In this document: positions 23,149 through 32,721 of the stretch, piece after piece
Layout of the letters: every line of letters starts with the position of its first letter
Numbering within the stretch: the first letter of the stretch is position 1
Source of the DNA: Verrucomicrobiota bacterium
GTDB taxonomy: Bacteria; Verrucomicrobiota; Verrucomicrobiia; Opitutales; Opitutaceae
Reading direction: 5' to 3'
Assembly: GCA_023428905.1 (NCBI GenBank)
Contig: JAEYWP010000007.1
Location: 416,980-480,979 of the forward strand
Length of the DNA: 64,000 nt
Position numbers and translations under genes: made by a program
Notes under the pieces: model-generated
Seen by the model: the letters and a program-made list of their open reading frames with translations, nothing else
What the model was told of the DNA's origin: nothing
The model's database searches: none

Positions 23149-25617
23149 ATGAAGCTTTCCCTCAATTGGCTGAAGTCGTACCTCGATCTCGACGCCCCGG
23201 TGGACGAGATCTGCCGCGCCATCACCTTCCTCGGTTTTGAAGTGGAGCAGGTGATACGCACCGGCGCCCCCCAACTCGAGCACGTCGTGGTGGGCGAGGT
23301 CCTCACCCGCGACCGCCACCCCAACGCCGACAAGCTCTCCGTCTGCACCGTCGACGTCGGCCCCGCCGGCGGCGTCAAGACCATCGTCTGCGGCGCCCAG
23401 AACTACAAGGTCGGCGACCGCGTGCCGGTCGCGCTGGTGGGCGCGGTCCTGCCCGGCGACTTCCAGATCAAGCAATCAAAGATCCGCGGGCAGTCGTCCG
23501 ACGGCATGATGTGCTCGGCCCGGGAGCTGGGGGTGTCCGAGGACGCCGCCGGCCTGATGATCCTCGACAGCCGCCCGGCCCTGGGCACCGCCATCAACCA
23601 GGTGCTCCCGCCCGGCGATGTGGTCTTCGACATCGAGATCACGCCCAACCGACCGGACTGCCTCTGCCACCTCGGCATGGCGCGCGAGCTCGCCGCCTGG
23701 TTCCGGAAGGAACTGCGGTATCCGGAAATCCGATTCTCTCCCCGCGCCGAAACCGCCCCGGCCCGGCCCGACCTGCTGTCCTCCGTCCGCGTCGATGCCG
23801 AACAGGACTGCCCCCTCTACACCGCCACCGTGATCACGGGCGTGAAGATCGGACCGAGCCCGGCGTGGCTGCAGCAGCGTCTCACCGCGGTCGGCCTCCG
23901 CCCGATCAACAACGTGGTCGATATCGGCAATTTTGTGATGCTGGAGTACAACCAGCCGGTGCATGCCTTCGATGCCCGCAAGTTGGGCGGGCAACAAATC
24001 GTGGTCCGGCCCGCCCTCGACGGGGAAAAGATTGTCACCCTCGACGGAAAGGAACGCGTCCTCAACGGCAGGATGCTCGTGATAGCCGACGGCACCAAGC
24101 CGGTCGTCATCGCCGGCATCATGGGCGGCGAGAATTCAGGCGTGGATGACTCCACCACCGATCTCGTCCTCGAGGTGGCCTACTTCCGCCGGCAGTCCGT
24201 GCGCTGGACGTCCCGCAAGCTGGCCCTCTCCTCGGACTCCTCCTACCGCTACGAACGCGGGGTGGACCCCCACAGCCTCGAGGAGGCGCTCTGCCGCGCT
24301 GTCGACCTCATCCTCGAACTGGCAGGAGGGAAAGTCGCCGGACACACCCACAAGGCCGGGGCGGATATCCCCTGGGAGCGCGAGATCGTGCTCACCCCGG
24401 GCTTCGTGCGCCAGAAGCTGGGCTTTGACATCCCGGACGCTGACATGCGCGCCGCCCTCAACGCACTCGAACTCACCGTCGCACGCGAAGAGGATCCGGT
24501 GCCGTACAGCGGCGAAGGCCCGAAGTGGACCGTTACCATCCCAAGCTGGCGCGACGATCTCGACCGGCCCATCGACCTGGTGGAGGAAATCCTGCGCGTC
24601 TACGGGACCGAAAAGATCCCGGCCGCCACGGTGCTTTCGCCGGGACTGATCGGCGACGACGACCCGATCGTGCTCTTCAACCGCAAGGTCGCGGACTACC
24701 TCGTGGGTCAGCGCTTCAACGAATGCGTCAACTACACCCTGCGTTCCGCGCGCGAGCTGCAAACCTGGGTGTCTCAGACCGCGGTGGCTGAACTCGCACT
24801 CGCGAACCCGTTCGTCGAGGACCAGTCGCACCTGCGCACCACGCTGGTGATGGGGCTGCTAGACAGCCTGAAACTCAACCGCTCCCGCGGCGTGGCGGCT
24901 TCGCGGTTCTTCGAAACCGGCCGCGTTTTTGTCGAGCGCAACGGGCAAAACTACGAGGCCGTCGGCGTCGGTTTTGTCATCGCCGACGAAAGCGGCGAGC
25001 GCACCTGGCTGAAACGGGAGCCGGCCGACTTCTACTCGGCCAAACGCCACGTTGAGACCATCGCCGCCGCCGCTGGCATCGACCTCGCCCGCCAGCCGCT
25101 TTCCCCGATTTCCGATCCGCTCTACGGCTGGCAGGGCGGCCATTCCGCCGTCGCGGGCGATATGCAGCACGGTTGGACCGCACGCTTCGGCCTGCTCAAC
25201 CTCGCCATGGTCAAGGCGCACGGCATCGAAGGGAAGGTGTACGCCGGCTTCTTCGCCGTGCTGCCGGAAAAGTTGATCGATGATGCCGGCCACCGCCGCT
25301 ACCAGCCGTTCAGCCTCTATCCGGCCGCCCTGCGCGACCTCGCCCTCGTCGTCGACCAGGGCGTCCCCTCCGCCGAGGTGCAGAAGGCGCTAGGTAAGGT
25401 GGCACGCAGCGCCGTGGGCAATGCCTTCCAATTGGAGAGTGTCACCGCCTTCGACGTCTATCAGGGCGCCGGATTGCCCGAGGGCAAGAAGAGCCTCGCC
25501 TTCTCCCTCGTCTTTCGCGCCTCCGACCGGACCCTCACCGACGACGAGGTGAACGCCGTCTTTCAGAAGCTCCAGGACGAACTGGCCGCCAGCACGCCCT
25601 ATCAGATCCGCAAGTGA
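23149..25617 (+). CDS. pheT: Phenylalanyl-tRNA synthetase beta subunit
   Basis: 822 residues, full length. In order: an N-terminal domain (MKLSLNWLKSYLDLDAPVDEI), an OB-fold tRNA-binding domain (residues ~42-150, VVGEVLTRDRHPNADKLSVC), B3/B4 editing domain (INNVVDIGNFVMLEYNQPVHAFDA), B5, a degenerate class II core and a C-terminal anticodon-binding (FDX-ACB) domain (YPAALRDLALVVD). The editing domain removes mischarged Tyr. It abuts gatC. Confidence 0.97.
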   Translation: MKLSLNWLKSYLDLDAPVDEICRAITFLGFEVEQVIRTGAPQLEHVVVGEVLTRDRHPNADKLSVCTVDVGPAGGVKTIVCGAQNYKVGDRVPVALVGAVLPGDFQIKQSKIRGQSSDGMMCSARELGVSEDAAGLMILDSRPALGTAINQVLPPGDVVFDIEITPNRPDCLCHLGMARELAAWFRKELRYPEIRFSPRAETAPARPDLLSSVRVDAEQDCPLYTATVITGVKIGPSPAWLQQRLTAVGLRPINNVVDIGNFVMLEYNQPVHAFDARKLGGQQIVVRPALDGEKIVTLDGKERVLNGRMLVIADGTKPVVIAGIMGGENSGVDDSTTDLVLEVAYFRRQSVRWTSRKLALSSDSSYRYERGVDPHSLEEALCRAVDLILELAGGKVAGHTHKAGADIPWEREIVLTPGFVRQKLGFDIPDADMRAALNALELTVAREEDPVPYSGEGPKWTVTIPSWRDDLDRPIDLVEEILRVYGTEKIPAATVLSPGLIGDDDPIVLFNRKVADYLVGQRFNECVNYTLRSARELQTWVSQTAVAELALANPFVEDQSHLRTTLVMGLLDSLKLNRSRGVAASRFFETGRVFVERNGQNYEAVGVGFVIADESGERTWLKREPADFYSAKRHVETIAAAAGIDLARQPLSPISDPLYGWQGGHSAVAGDMQHGWTARFGLLNLAMVKAHGIEGKVYAGFFAVLPEKLIDDAGHRRYQPFSLYPAALRDLALVVDQGVPSAEVQKALGKVARSAVGNAFQLESVTAFDVYQGAGLPEGKKSLAFSLVFRASDRTLTDDEVNAVFQKLQDELAASTPYQIRK

Positions 25618-25619
25618 CC

Positions 25620-25910
25620 ATGGCCTCCCACACCGACCTGAACATCGACCACGTTGCCACCCTCGCGCGCATCACGCTGACACCGGAGGAAAAGCAGCGC
25701 TTTGCCGCGCAGCTCGCCGACGTGCTTGGCTACATCGAGGAGCTGAAGCAGGTGGACGTGAGCGCGGTTGAACCCACCGCGCACGCGTTTCCCCTCTACA
25801 ATGTCTGGGCGGACGACGTGGCGCGCGAGGGACTTCCCGTGGAACTCGCGCTGGGCAACGCGCCCGCCCGGCGGGATAACATGGTTTCCGTCCCCACCGT
25901 GGTCGAGTGA
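25620..25910 (+). CDS. gatC: Asp/Glu-tRNA amidotransferase subunit C
   Basis: 96 residues from the ATG at 25620; a GTG at 25614 overlapping the pheT stop is an alternative. The sequence MASHTDLNIDHVATLARITL, then YIEELKQVDVSAVEPTAH and the Arg-Asp near RRDNMVSVP, is typical GatC. It stabilises the GatA-GatB complex, which converts misacylated Glu-tRNA-Gln and/or Asp-tRNA-Asn. Translation is probably coupled with gatA. Confidence 0.93.
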   Translation: MASHTDLNIDHVATLARITLTPEEKQRFAAQLADVLGYIEELKQVDVSAVEPTAHAFPLYNVWADDVAREGLPVELALGNAPARRDNMVSVPTVVE

Positions 25911-25921
25911 GCTCCGACGCC

Positions 25922-27388
25922 ATGTCTTCACCGCTTCACTACACCACGCTCGCCGATCTTTCGGCGCAGCTCGCCGCCCGCACCCTCTCCGCTGTCGAGT
26001 TGACCGAAGCGGTGATCGCCCGCACGCGTGCGGTCGACCCGCAGGTGCGGGCCTTCAATTCCTTTGATGAGGAGGACGCCCGCGCCCAGGCCCGCGCCTC
26101 CGACGAACGGCGCGCCCGCGGTGCCGCTTCGGGACCGCTCGATGGGATTCCGATCGGGTTGAAGGATGTGATCGCCGTCGCAGGGCAGCCGCTCACCGCC
26201 TCGAGTCGGATGCTGGCCAATTTTGTCTCGCCCTACGATGCGACCGTGACACGTCGACTCAAGGCCGCCGGCGCCACCTGCTGGGGCCGGCTCAACATGG
26301 ACGAGTTCGCGATGGGTTCCTCCACCGAGAACTCGGCCACGCACACCACCGCGAATCCCTACAATCTGGACTGCGTGCCCGGCGGCAGCTCTGGGGGCAG
26401 CGCCGCCGCACTGGCCGCGGGTGAGGCGATTGCCACCCTGGGTTCGGACACCGGCGGCTCCATTCGCCAGCCCGCCGCCCTCTGCAACGTGGTCGGCCTG
26501 AAACCCACCTACGGCCTGGTCTCCCGCTATGGTCTGATCGCCTTTGCCTCGTCCCTCGACCAGATCGGTCCCTTCACCCGCACAGTGGAGGACGCCGCGA
26601 TGTTGCTGCAGGTGATCGCCGGGCATGACGAAAACGACTCCACCTCATTCAAGGTGGAGATCCCGGACTACCGCGCCGAACTCGCCCGTCGCAAGGGCCC
26701 GTGGAGACTGGGCATCCCGAAGGAGTATTTCGGCGAGGGGCTCGATCCGGAGGTGTCCGCGGCGGTGCAGCAGGCGATCGCGCATTACCGCACGCTCGGC
26801 TGTGAGATCAAGGAGGTCTCGCTGCCCCACACCCGTTATGGGATCGCGGCCTACTACATCATAGCGACGGCGGAGTGTTCGTCCAACCTGGCCCGTTTTG
26901 ACGGGGTGCGTTACGGCCACCGCTCGCCGGACGCAAAGGACATCCTGGAGGTGTACTTCAAGTCCCGCGCCGAGGGCTTCGGCCAGGAGGTAAAGCGCCG
27001 CATCATCCTCGGCACCTATGTGCTTTCGAGTGGGTACTACGACGCGTATTACCTCCGCGCGCAGAAGGTGCGTACCCTGATCCGCCAGGATTTCCTCAAT
27101 GCCTACCGCGAGGTGGACGCGATCCTCACTCCGACGACCCCGACCCCGGCGTTCCGCAAGGGGGAGAAGGCGGCCAACCCCCTCTCGATGTATTTGAGCG
27201 ACATCTACACGATCGGGGTCAACCTGGCCGGCCTGCCGGGCATCAGCATCCCCTGCGGCTTTTCCTCCGCCGGCCTCCCGATCGGCCTGCAGATCATTGG
27301 CCAGCCCTTCCAGGAAGCCAACCTCCTCGCCATCGCCAACGCCTACCACACCGCCCACGACTGGCACCTCCGCCCCCCCGCACTCTGA
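25922..27388 (+). CDS. gatA: Asp/Glu-tRNA amidotransferase subunit A (amidase)
   Basis: 488 residues from the ATG at 25922; an in-frame GTG at 25907 overlapping the gatC stop (GTGA) is possible. The amidase signature with the Ser-cisSer-Lys triad is intact: Lys in GIPIGLKDVIAVAG, the Ser pair in CVPGGSSGGSAAALAAG and GSDTGGSIRQPAALCNVVG. It releases ammonia from Gln and channels it to GatB. It is followed not directly by gatB but by a 457-bp inverted-repeat element with its own gene. Confidence 0.96.
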   Translation: MSSPLHYTTLADLSAQLAARTLSAVELTEAVIARTRAVDPQVRAFNSFDEEDARAQARASDERRARGAASGPLDGIPIGLKDVIAVAGQPLTASSRMLANFVSPYDATVTRRLKAAGATCWGRLNMDEFAMGSSTENSATHTTANPYNLDCVPGGSSGGSAAALAAGEAIATLGSDTGGSIRQPAALCNVVGLKPTYGLVSRYGLIAFASSLDQIGPFTRTVEDAAMLLQVIAGHDENDSTSFKVEIPDYRAELARRKGPWRLGIPKEYFGEGLDPEVSAAVQQAIAHYRTLGCEIKEVSLPHTRYGIAAYYIIATAECSSNLARFDGVRYGHRSPDAKDILEVYFKSRAEGFGQEVKRRIILGTYVLSSGYYDAYYLRAQKVRTLIRQDFLNAYREVDAILTPTTPTPAFRKGEKAANPLSMYLSDIYTIGVNLAGLPGISIPCGFSSAGLPIGLQIIGQPFQEANLLAIANAYHTAHDWHLRPPAL

Positions 27389-27416
27389 GGTCGCGGGTGC
27401 TGGCGACGCCACCATT

Positions 27417-27873
27417 ACACAGAGGGCACACGAGGAGGCACGGAGGTCACCGAGGATGGACGCACCGATTAATCTACTAACCGAGAAGTTGATCGGTGCG
27501 GCCATAGAGGTGCATCGGGAGCTGGGGCCGGGGCTGCTCGAATCCGCGTATCACAAAGCCCTGGAGCACGAGTTGCGGTTGCGCGGGATTCCGTTCGAGA
27601 GCGAAAAACCCTGTGCGGTGTCGTACAAGGGCACGATCATCGAGAATGCCTATCGATTGGACCTGTTGGTGGATAACGCCGTGGTGATCGAGCTGAAGAC
27701 GGTTGAGGGGCTCACCGACATCCACGAGGCGCAACTGCTCACCTATCTGAAGTTCACCGGTTGTCGAATCGGGCTGCTCTTTAACTTCAACGCGACAGTG
27801 CTGACAAAAGGACTCCGGCGCCTCGTACGATGAACTCTGTGGACTCAGTGCCTCCTCTTGTGCCCTCTGTGAT
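27417..27873. mobile_element. Inverted-repeat element carrying a GxxExxY gene, inserted between gatA and gatB
   Basis: The left arm (27417-27455) and right arm (27831-27873) are imperfect inverted copies around CACAGAGGGCACA-GAGGAGGCAC. They exactly bracket one gene: its ATG follows the left arm directly, and its stop codon is the first triplet of the right arm. The left arm also supplies the GAGG ribosome-binding sequence. The arms match those of the empty element at 2069-2236. The element sits between two co-functional genes of one operon. The name mobile element is inference from structure; no transposase is encoded and no target duplication was seen. Confidence 0.7.
27456..27833 (+). CDS. 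GxxExxY protein (PD-(D/E)XK nuclease-like fold)
   Basis: 125 residues, the usual size of the family. The namesake motif is GLLESAY in ELGPGLLESAYHKAL. The nuclease-like core is visible as YRLDLLVDNAVVIELKTVEG (Asp, then Glu-x-Lys) followed by a Gln-Tyr helix HEAQLLTYLKFTG. Members are widespread in environmental bacteria; no biochemical role is established to my knowledge. Both ends of the gene coincide with the inverted-repeat arms, so gene and repeats seem to travel together. All putative catalytic residues are retained, which argues that the gene is under selection rather than decaying. Confidence 0.9.
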   Translation: MDAPINLLTEKLIGAAIEVHRELGPGLLESAYHKALEHELRLRGIPFESEKPCAVSYKGTIIENAYRLDLLVDNAVVIELKTVEGLTDIHEAQLLTYLKFTGCRIGLLFNFNATVLTKGLRRLVR

Positions 27874-27921
27874 CCACTCCCTTTTCCTGACACTGGGATC
27901 TTCCCCATTCTCCATTCCCTG

Positions 27922-29370
27922 ATGAAATACGAAGCGGTCATTGGCCTTGAGGTGCATGTGCAGATCAAGACGCGGTCGAAGATGTTCACCCGCGTCGAGG
28001 CCGGCTACGGGCGCGAACCGAATACGCTGACCGATCCGGTGGTGCTGGCGCTGCCCGGGGTGCTCCCGGTGATGAACAAGGCCGCGCTCGATGCCATCAT
28101 CAAGGCGGGACTCCTGCTGGGCTGTGAGATCGCTCCCGTCTGCAAATGGGACCGAAAGAACTATTTTTACCCCGACTCCCCGAAGAATTATCAGATTTCC
28201 CAATACGACCAGCCGATCTGCCTTGGCGGCACGGTCGAGATCGAGTTGCCCGGCAGCGCCCGCAACGTGATGGGCGAACACAAGCGGATCCCGCTCACCC
28301 GTATCCATCTGGAGGAGGACGTGGGCAAACTTAACCACTTCGCCCACGAATCCCTGGTCGATTATAACCGCGCCGGCACGCCGCTGATGGAGATTGTCTC
28401 CGAACCGGCCCTACGCTCGGCGGACGAGGCCTTCGCCTACCTCACCTCGCTCCGCAACACCATGATCTACGGCGGCATCTCCGACTGCGACATGGAGAAG
28501 GGGCAGATGCGCTGCGACGCGAACATCTCCATCCGCCCCGTCGGACAGGCCGAGCTTGGGACGAAGGTGGAACTGAAGAACCTCAACTCCATCTCGTTTG
28601 TGCGCGACGGCATCGCCCACGAGATCAAGCGCCAGATCGCCGTGGTGGAGTCCGGCGGGAAGATCGTGCAGGAAACGCGCGACTATGACGGCCAGACCGG
28701 CACGTCCCAGTCGCTTCGCTCCAAGGAGATGGCCCACGACTACCGCTATTTCCCGGACCCCGACCTCATGCCCGTGAAGGTGGATGAGGCCTGGAAGGCC
28801 CGCATCAAGGCGGAATGCCCGGAGCTGCCGTTCGACAAGCAGCGGCGCTTCCTCGAGCACTACCAGATCCCGTACACCATCACCTCCGTGCTCGTTCCCG
28901 ACCGCGAACTGAGCGATTTTTTCGAGAAGGCGGCCCAGGCCAGCGGCAAACCCCAGGCGGCGGGCAACTGGATTGTCAACGACCTGCTCCGCGAGCTGGG
29001 CAGTGCACGCCTCTCCCTGTCACAGTCCAAAGTCACCCCGGCCCACATCGCTGAGCTCGTGCGCCTGATCGACGGCGGGACCCTGCTCAGCAACGCCGCC
29101 AAGGAGGTGTTCGTGGAGATGTTCCAAACCGGGGAGATGCCGGGAGCGGTGGTCGACCGCAAGGGACTCAAGGCTGAGACCAACAGCGGCGAACTGGAAC
29201 AGTGGTGCCGCGACGCCATCGCCGCCAATCCCAAGTCCCTCGCCGACTTCAAGGCAGGCAAGGACTCCGCGATCAACGGATTCAAGGGCCTGGTGATGAA
29301 AGCTGCGAAAGGGAAAGCCGACCCCAAGGCGGTGGACGAAACCCTGCGCCGCCTGTTGGCGGCGTCGTGA
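27922..29370 (+). CDS. gatB: Asp/Glu-tRNA amidotransferase subunit B
   Basis: 482 residues. The N-terminal kinase-like domain starts KYEAVIGLEVHVQIKTRSKMF and contains KNYFYPDSPKNYQISQYDQP and EEDVGKLNH; the C-terminal part is the YqeY-like tail domain. It activates Glu-tRNA-Gln/Asp-tRNA-Asn with ATP and transfers ammonia. Separated from gatA by the inverted-repeat element, it begins 49 bp after the right arm, so expression relies on read-through across the element or on its own promoter. Confidence 0.96.
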   Translation: MKYEAVIGLEVHVQIKTRSKMFTRVEAGYGREPNTLTDPVVLALPGVLPVMNKAALDAIIKAGLLLGCEIAPVCKWDRKNYFYPDSPKNYQISQYDQPICLGGTVEIELPGSARNVMGEHKRIPLTRIHLEEDVGKLNHFAHESLVDYNRAGTPLMEIVSEPALRSADEAFAYLTSLRNTMIYGGISDCDMEKGQMRCDANISIRPVGQAELGTKVELKNLNSISFVRDGIAHEIKRQIAVVESGGKIVQETRDYDGQTGTSQSLRSKEMAHDYRYFPDPDLMPVKVDEAWKARIKAECPELPFDKQRRFLEHYQIPYTITSVLVPDRELSDFFEKAAQASGKPQAAGNWIVNDLLRELGSARLSLSQSKVTPAHIAELVRLIDGGTLLSNAAKEVFVEMFQTGEMPGAVVDRKGLKAETNSGELEQWCRDAIAANPKSLADFKAGKDSAINGFKGLVMKAAKGKADPKAVDETLRRLLAAS

Positions 29371-29501
29371 GGAGGCGGGTCCGGCCGGTGCGGGCACGTC
29401 TCCGCCTCGGCGGCGCATGACAAACGCCTGACACTTCCCTGACCGCCGCCTGACAACCCGCGCCGTGAAACGTGGTGAAATGGGGACGTCCTCAACGTCC
29501 C

Positions 29502-30851
29502 ATGAAATTCACATCCCTTCTCTCCTCTGCCGCCGCGCTCGCCGCGTCGTTTTTCCCCGCCGCCACTGCACTCCAGGCCAAGGACCTGACCCCACCCGTC
29601 CAGGTGCGGATCGAGCTCGATCGCGACCGTCTCGCCGCGGAGGCGGAGGAAACCGCGATCGTCAAGGTTCGGCTCGACGGCGCGCGCCGCCTGGCCCCCG
29701 AGAATCGTCCCCCCATCAACCTCGCGCTCGTGATCGACCGCTCCGGCTCGATGAGCGGAGACAAGATTCGCCACGCGCGGGAGGCGGCCCTCGCCGCCAT
29801 CAGCCGGCTCGGTCCCGACGACCTGGTCTCCCTCATCGCCTACGACTCCGACGTGCAGACACTGGTCCCGGCCTGCCGGGTGGGCACGGGCGAGCACCTG
29901 GTGCGCGCCATCCAGGGACTCGAGGTCGGCGGTAACACTGCCCTTTTCGCCGGCGTCTCTCAAGGTGCCTCGGAAGTGCGTAAGAACAGCGAGGATACAC
30001 GTTACAGCGATCGTGTGATCCTCCTCTCCGACGGGATGGCCAACGTGGGACCGAGTTCGCCCGACGAACTTGCCCGCCTCGGGGCGGCGCTGATGAAGGA
30101 GGGCATCTCCGTCAGCACCATCGGCCTTGGACTCGGCTTCAACGAGGACCTGATGACCCGCCTCGCCCAGCGCAGCGACGGCAACACCTACTTCGTCGAG
30201 TCGAGCGTCGACCTGCCCCGCATCTTCCAGGCGGAACTCGGCGACGTGCTCAACATCGTCGCGCGGCGCGTGGTGGTGGAGGTGGTGTTTCCCGAGGGTG
30301 TTCGTCCCCGCAACCTGATCGGGCGCGAAGGCCGGGTGGACGGCCAGAAGGTCTCCCTCGAACTGAACCAGCTTTATGGCGGCCAGGAAAAGTTCGCCCT
30401 GATCGAAGTGCAGGTGGCGCCCCGGGCGGCCGGCTCCGAGCTGCGGATCGCCGAGGCGCGGGTGCGTTATGAGGATGCGGTGGCGCAGAAGACCGCGTCG
30501 GCGAGCGCCTCCCGCACCGTCACCTTCACCAGCAGGCGGGATGAAGTGGTGCGCTCGGCGAACTTTGCGGTGCAGGCAGACTACGCCCGCAATGTGCTCG
30601 CTGAAGCGAAGGACCGCGCGGTGACCTTGGCCGATGCCAACCGCAAGGAGGAGGCCGCGGCTCAGCTGCGCGAAAAGGCGGAGGCGCTCCGGGCCATGGC
30701 AGCGCCCTACGGGAACGCCAGCGTGGCGGCGGTGGCGAGCGAGTCGATGGACGAAGCGGAAGCCTTGCGCCGCGACGGGATGGACAACGCGCGCCGGAAG
30801 ACCTACCGCGCCGAAAGCGTGCAGGTGAAGACGCAGCAATCCTCACGCTGA
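29502..30851 (+). CDS. Secreted VWA-domain protein
   Basis: 449 residues. A signal peptide (MKFTSLLSSAAALAASFFPA) is followed by a von Willebrand factor A domain from ~70 with an intact MIDAS metal site DRSGS (79-83) and a downstream Thr/Asp (LLSDGMANVG). After it come a beta-rich segment resembling the C-terminal part of YfbK-like proteins and a charged helical tail. The ATG at 29502 is preferred because it gives the signal peptide. It probably acts in the periplasm or on the surface in metal-dependent protein binding. The histidine kinase gene starts about 65 bp downstream. Confidence 0.85.
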   Translation: MKFTSLLSSAAALAASFFPAATALQAKDLTPPVQVRIELDRDRLAAEAEETAIVKVRLDGARRLAPENRPPINLALVIDRSGSMSGDKIRHAREAALAAISRLGPDDLVSLIAYDSDVQTLVPACRVGTGEHLVRAIQGLEVGGNTALFAGVSQGASEVRKNSEDTRYSDRVILLSDGMANVGPSSPDELARLGAALMKEGISVSTIGLGLGFNEDLMTRLAQRSDGNTYFVESSVDLPRIFQAELGDVLNIVARRVVVEVVFPEGVRPRNLIGREGRVDGQKVSLELNQLYGGQEKFALIEVQVAPRAAGSELRIAEARVRYEDAVAQKTASASASRTVTFTSRRDEVVRSANFAVQADYARNVLAEAKDRAVTLADANRKEEAAAQLREKAEALRAMAAPYGNASVAAVASESMDEAEALRRDGMDNARRKTYRAESVQVKTQQSSR

Positions 30852-30915
30852 GCTCCGGCATACAGTCCCGCCTGCGCGATTGCCCCAGGACGCCACCTCT
30901 GCCTGCTTTGCTCCC

Positions 30916-32721
30916 GTGACCGCCCCCTCGCGCCGTATCTTCGCCTACTGGCTCGTGCTCCTCCTGGCGACCCTCGCCGTGGGAGGGTCCGCCTGGGTCC
31001 TCCTCCAGCGCGAGCAGGGGCGGCTGGAGCGAAGCGACGCCCTCGCGCTGGAGGCCCGTGTCGCCGCCCTCGAGGCCCGCGGGCGGTTGGTGGCGGAGAA
31101 CGTGGAGCTTTTGGTGGGCGACGTGCAGAATGGACTCCTGGATACATTGGCAGGGGTACCCGAGCCGGACCTCGGAACCTTCCTCGCCGCATGGCAGCAG
31201 GGGCAGCCGCTGGTCCGTGTGGCATTCCTGGCGGATGCCTCGGGGGTGCTGACACGCCCCACCGCCACCGCGGGCACGGATGAGGAACGGGGATTTGCGC
31301 GCCGCTTTGGTGATCTTCTGCGGGACCGCCCGCCGTGGAACCTCTCCGTGCTCGCCCAGGCGTCGGCCAGGGAGGCCGCGGCCGCCGCCGACGCGGTGTA
31401 CGCCAAGGCGGAGCAGCGGCAGCGCCGCGACGCCGAGAGCAACAGCGCCCGTGTCCAGTCCGCGCGCAAGGAGGCACAGGCCCTTTCAAAGACGCGCGTG
31501 TTCGCCTCGTCCGCCTCCAAAAAACCCGCGTACGCCGCTTCGGGCGCGGCTGACGCCGCTGCGCCCGCCGCCCAGTTGGAGGAGGCGACCCGGCCGGAGC
31601 CGCGGGCACCGGACCGGCGCGGCTGGATCACCCCACTGGAGAATGGACGCCTGCATCTGATCGGCTGGCTGCTGCGGCCAGGAGACAGCCAGGTGCGCGG
31701 GGTGGAGATTGAACTCGCTGCGCTGGTCGCACGACTTGCGAACACCCTTCCGGTGGATCTCGCCGCCGGGGAGGGCTTGGTGCTGCGGGACGAGCGGGGG
31801 AGGGTGCTGCATCGCTCCGGCGACGTTCCGTCCGACGCCGGCCAGCGCGTGCGGATTCCCCTCGCGACCGAGATCCTTCCTGGCTGGGTGGTCGACGGCT
31901 ACCTGACCTCCGCGTCCACCTACGCCCTCGGCGGCACCGGCGGCTTCGCGGTCATCGGGGCACTTTTGATCCTGATCCTGATGGTCGTGATCGTTTCCGC
32001 CGGCTCCCTCCTGCTGTGGCAGGCGCGGCGCAGCGAGGCGGAAGCCCTGCAGAAGACATCCTTCGTCGCCAACGTCTCCCACGAGTTCAAGACGCCGCTG
32101 ACGACCATTCGCCTTTATGCGGAACTGCTGGAGCAGGGCAGGGTGGCGGACGCTCCGCGCCGCCAGGAGTACCTCGCGACGATCGGCCGGGAGACGCAGC
32201 GGCTGGGCCGCCTGGTCAACAACGCGCTCGATTTCAGCCGGCTGGAGCAGGGGAGAAAGAAGTACCAGCTCGAAGCCCTCCTGCTCCCCACCGAGCTTCA
32301 CCGTGTGCTGGCGACACTCCAACCCCGACTCGCGGAAGCAGGGCTGGTGGGGACACTCGACACACCGGCGGGAGTGCGGCCGGTGCAGGCCGACCGGGAC
32401 GCGCTGGAGCAGGTCCTGCTCAACCTCATCGATAATGCCTGCAAATATGCGTCCGCCGGCGGGGTGGTCGAGCTGGCGGTGGTCGAGACGGAGCGGATGG
32501 TGCAGGTCCGGGTCTCGGATCGCGGCCCCGGGGTGCCGCCCGCACAACGCGAGCGCATCTTCGAGAAATTTCACCGTATCGACGACCGCCTTACGGCGGA
32601 CAAGGCGGGTGCCGGCCTCGGGCTGAGCATTGGCCGCCAGCTGATGCGAGGCATGGGTGGTGACCTGCGTTGCGAGCCGCGTGAGGGCGGCGGAGCGGTC
32701 TTTGTCCTGGGTTTTCCATGA
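30916..32721 (+). CDS. Membrane sensor histidine kinase
   Basis: 601 residues from a GTG at 30916 (a TTG at 30880 is also possible; neither has a clear ribosome-binding site). One membrane helix lies near the N-terminus (IFAYWLVLLLATLAVGGSAWVLL). A ~300-residue extracytoplasmic region follows, including an Ala/Lys/Arg-rich stretch, then a second helix (GGFAVIGALLILILMVVIVSAGSLLLW), HisKA with FVANVSHEFKTPL (phospho-acceptor His389) and HATPase with NLIDNACKYA, VSDRGPGVP and GAGLGLSI. No HAMP domain is apparent. It overlaps its response regulator by 4 bp. Confidence 0.9.
   Translation: MTAPSRRIFAYWLVLLLATLAVGGSAWVLLQREQGRLERSDALALEARVAALEARGRLVAENVELLVGDVQNGLLDTLAGVPEPDLGTFLAAWQQGQPLVRVAFLADASGVLTRPTATAGTDEERGFARRFGDLLRDRPPWNLSVLAQASAREAAAAADAVYAKAEQRQRRDAESNSARVQSARKEAQALSKTRVFASSASKKPAYAASGAADAAAPAAQLEEATRPEPRAPDRRGWITPLENGRLHLIGWLLRPGDSQVRGVEIELAALVARLANTLPVDLAAGEGLVLRDERGRVLHRSGDVPSDAGQRVRIPLATEILPGWVVDGYLTSASTYALGGTGGFAVIGALLILILMVVIVSAGSLLLWQARRSEAEALQKTSFVANVSHEFKTPLTTIRLYAELLEQGRVADAPRRQEYLATIGRETQRLGRLVNNALDFSRLEQGRKKYQLEALLLPTELHRVLATLQPRLAEAGLVGTLDTPAGVRPVQADRDALEQVLLNLIDNACKYASAGGVVELAVVETERMVQVRVSDRGPGVPPAQRERIFEKFHRIDDRLTADKAGAGLGLSIGRQLMRGMGGDLRCEPREGGGAVFVLGFP

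Noticed and set aside
28860..30839. 659-codon minus-strand frame opposite gatB and the VWA gene
   Set aside because: It spans two clear plus-strand genes and an intergenic gap; composition is that of an antisense shadow.
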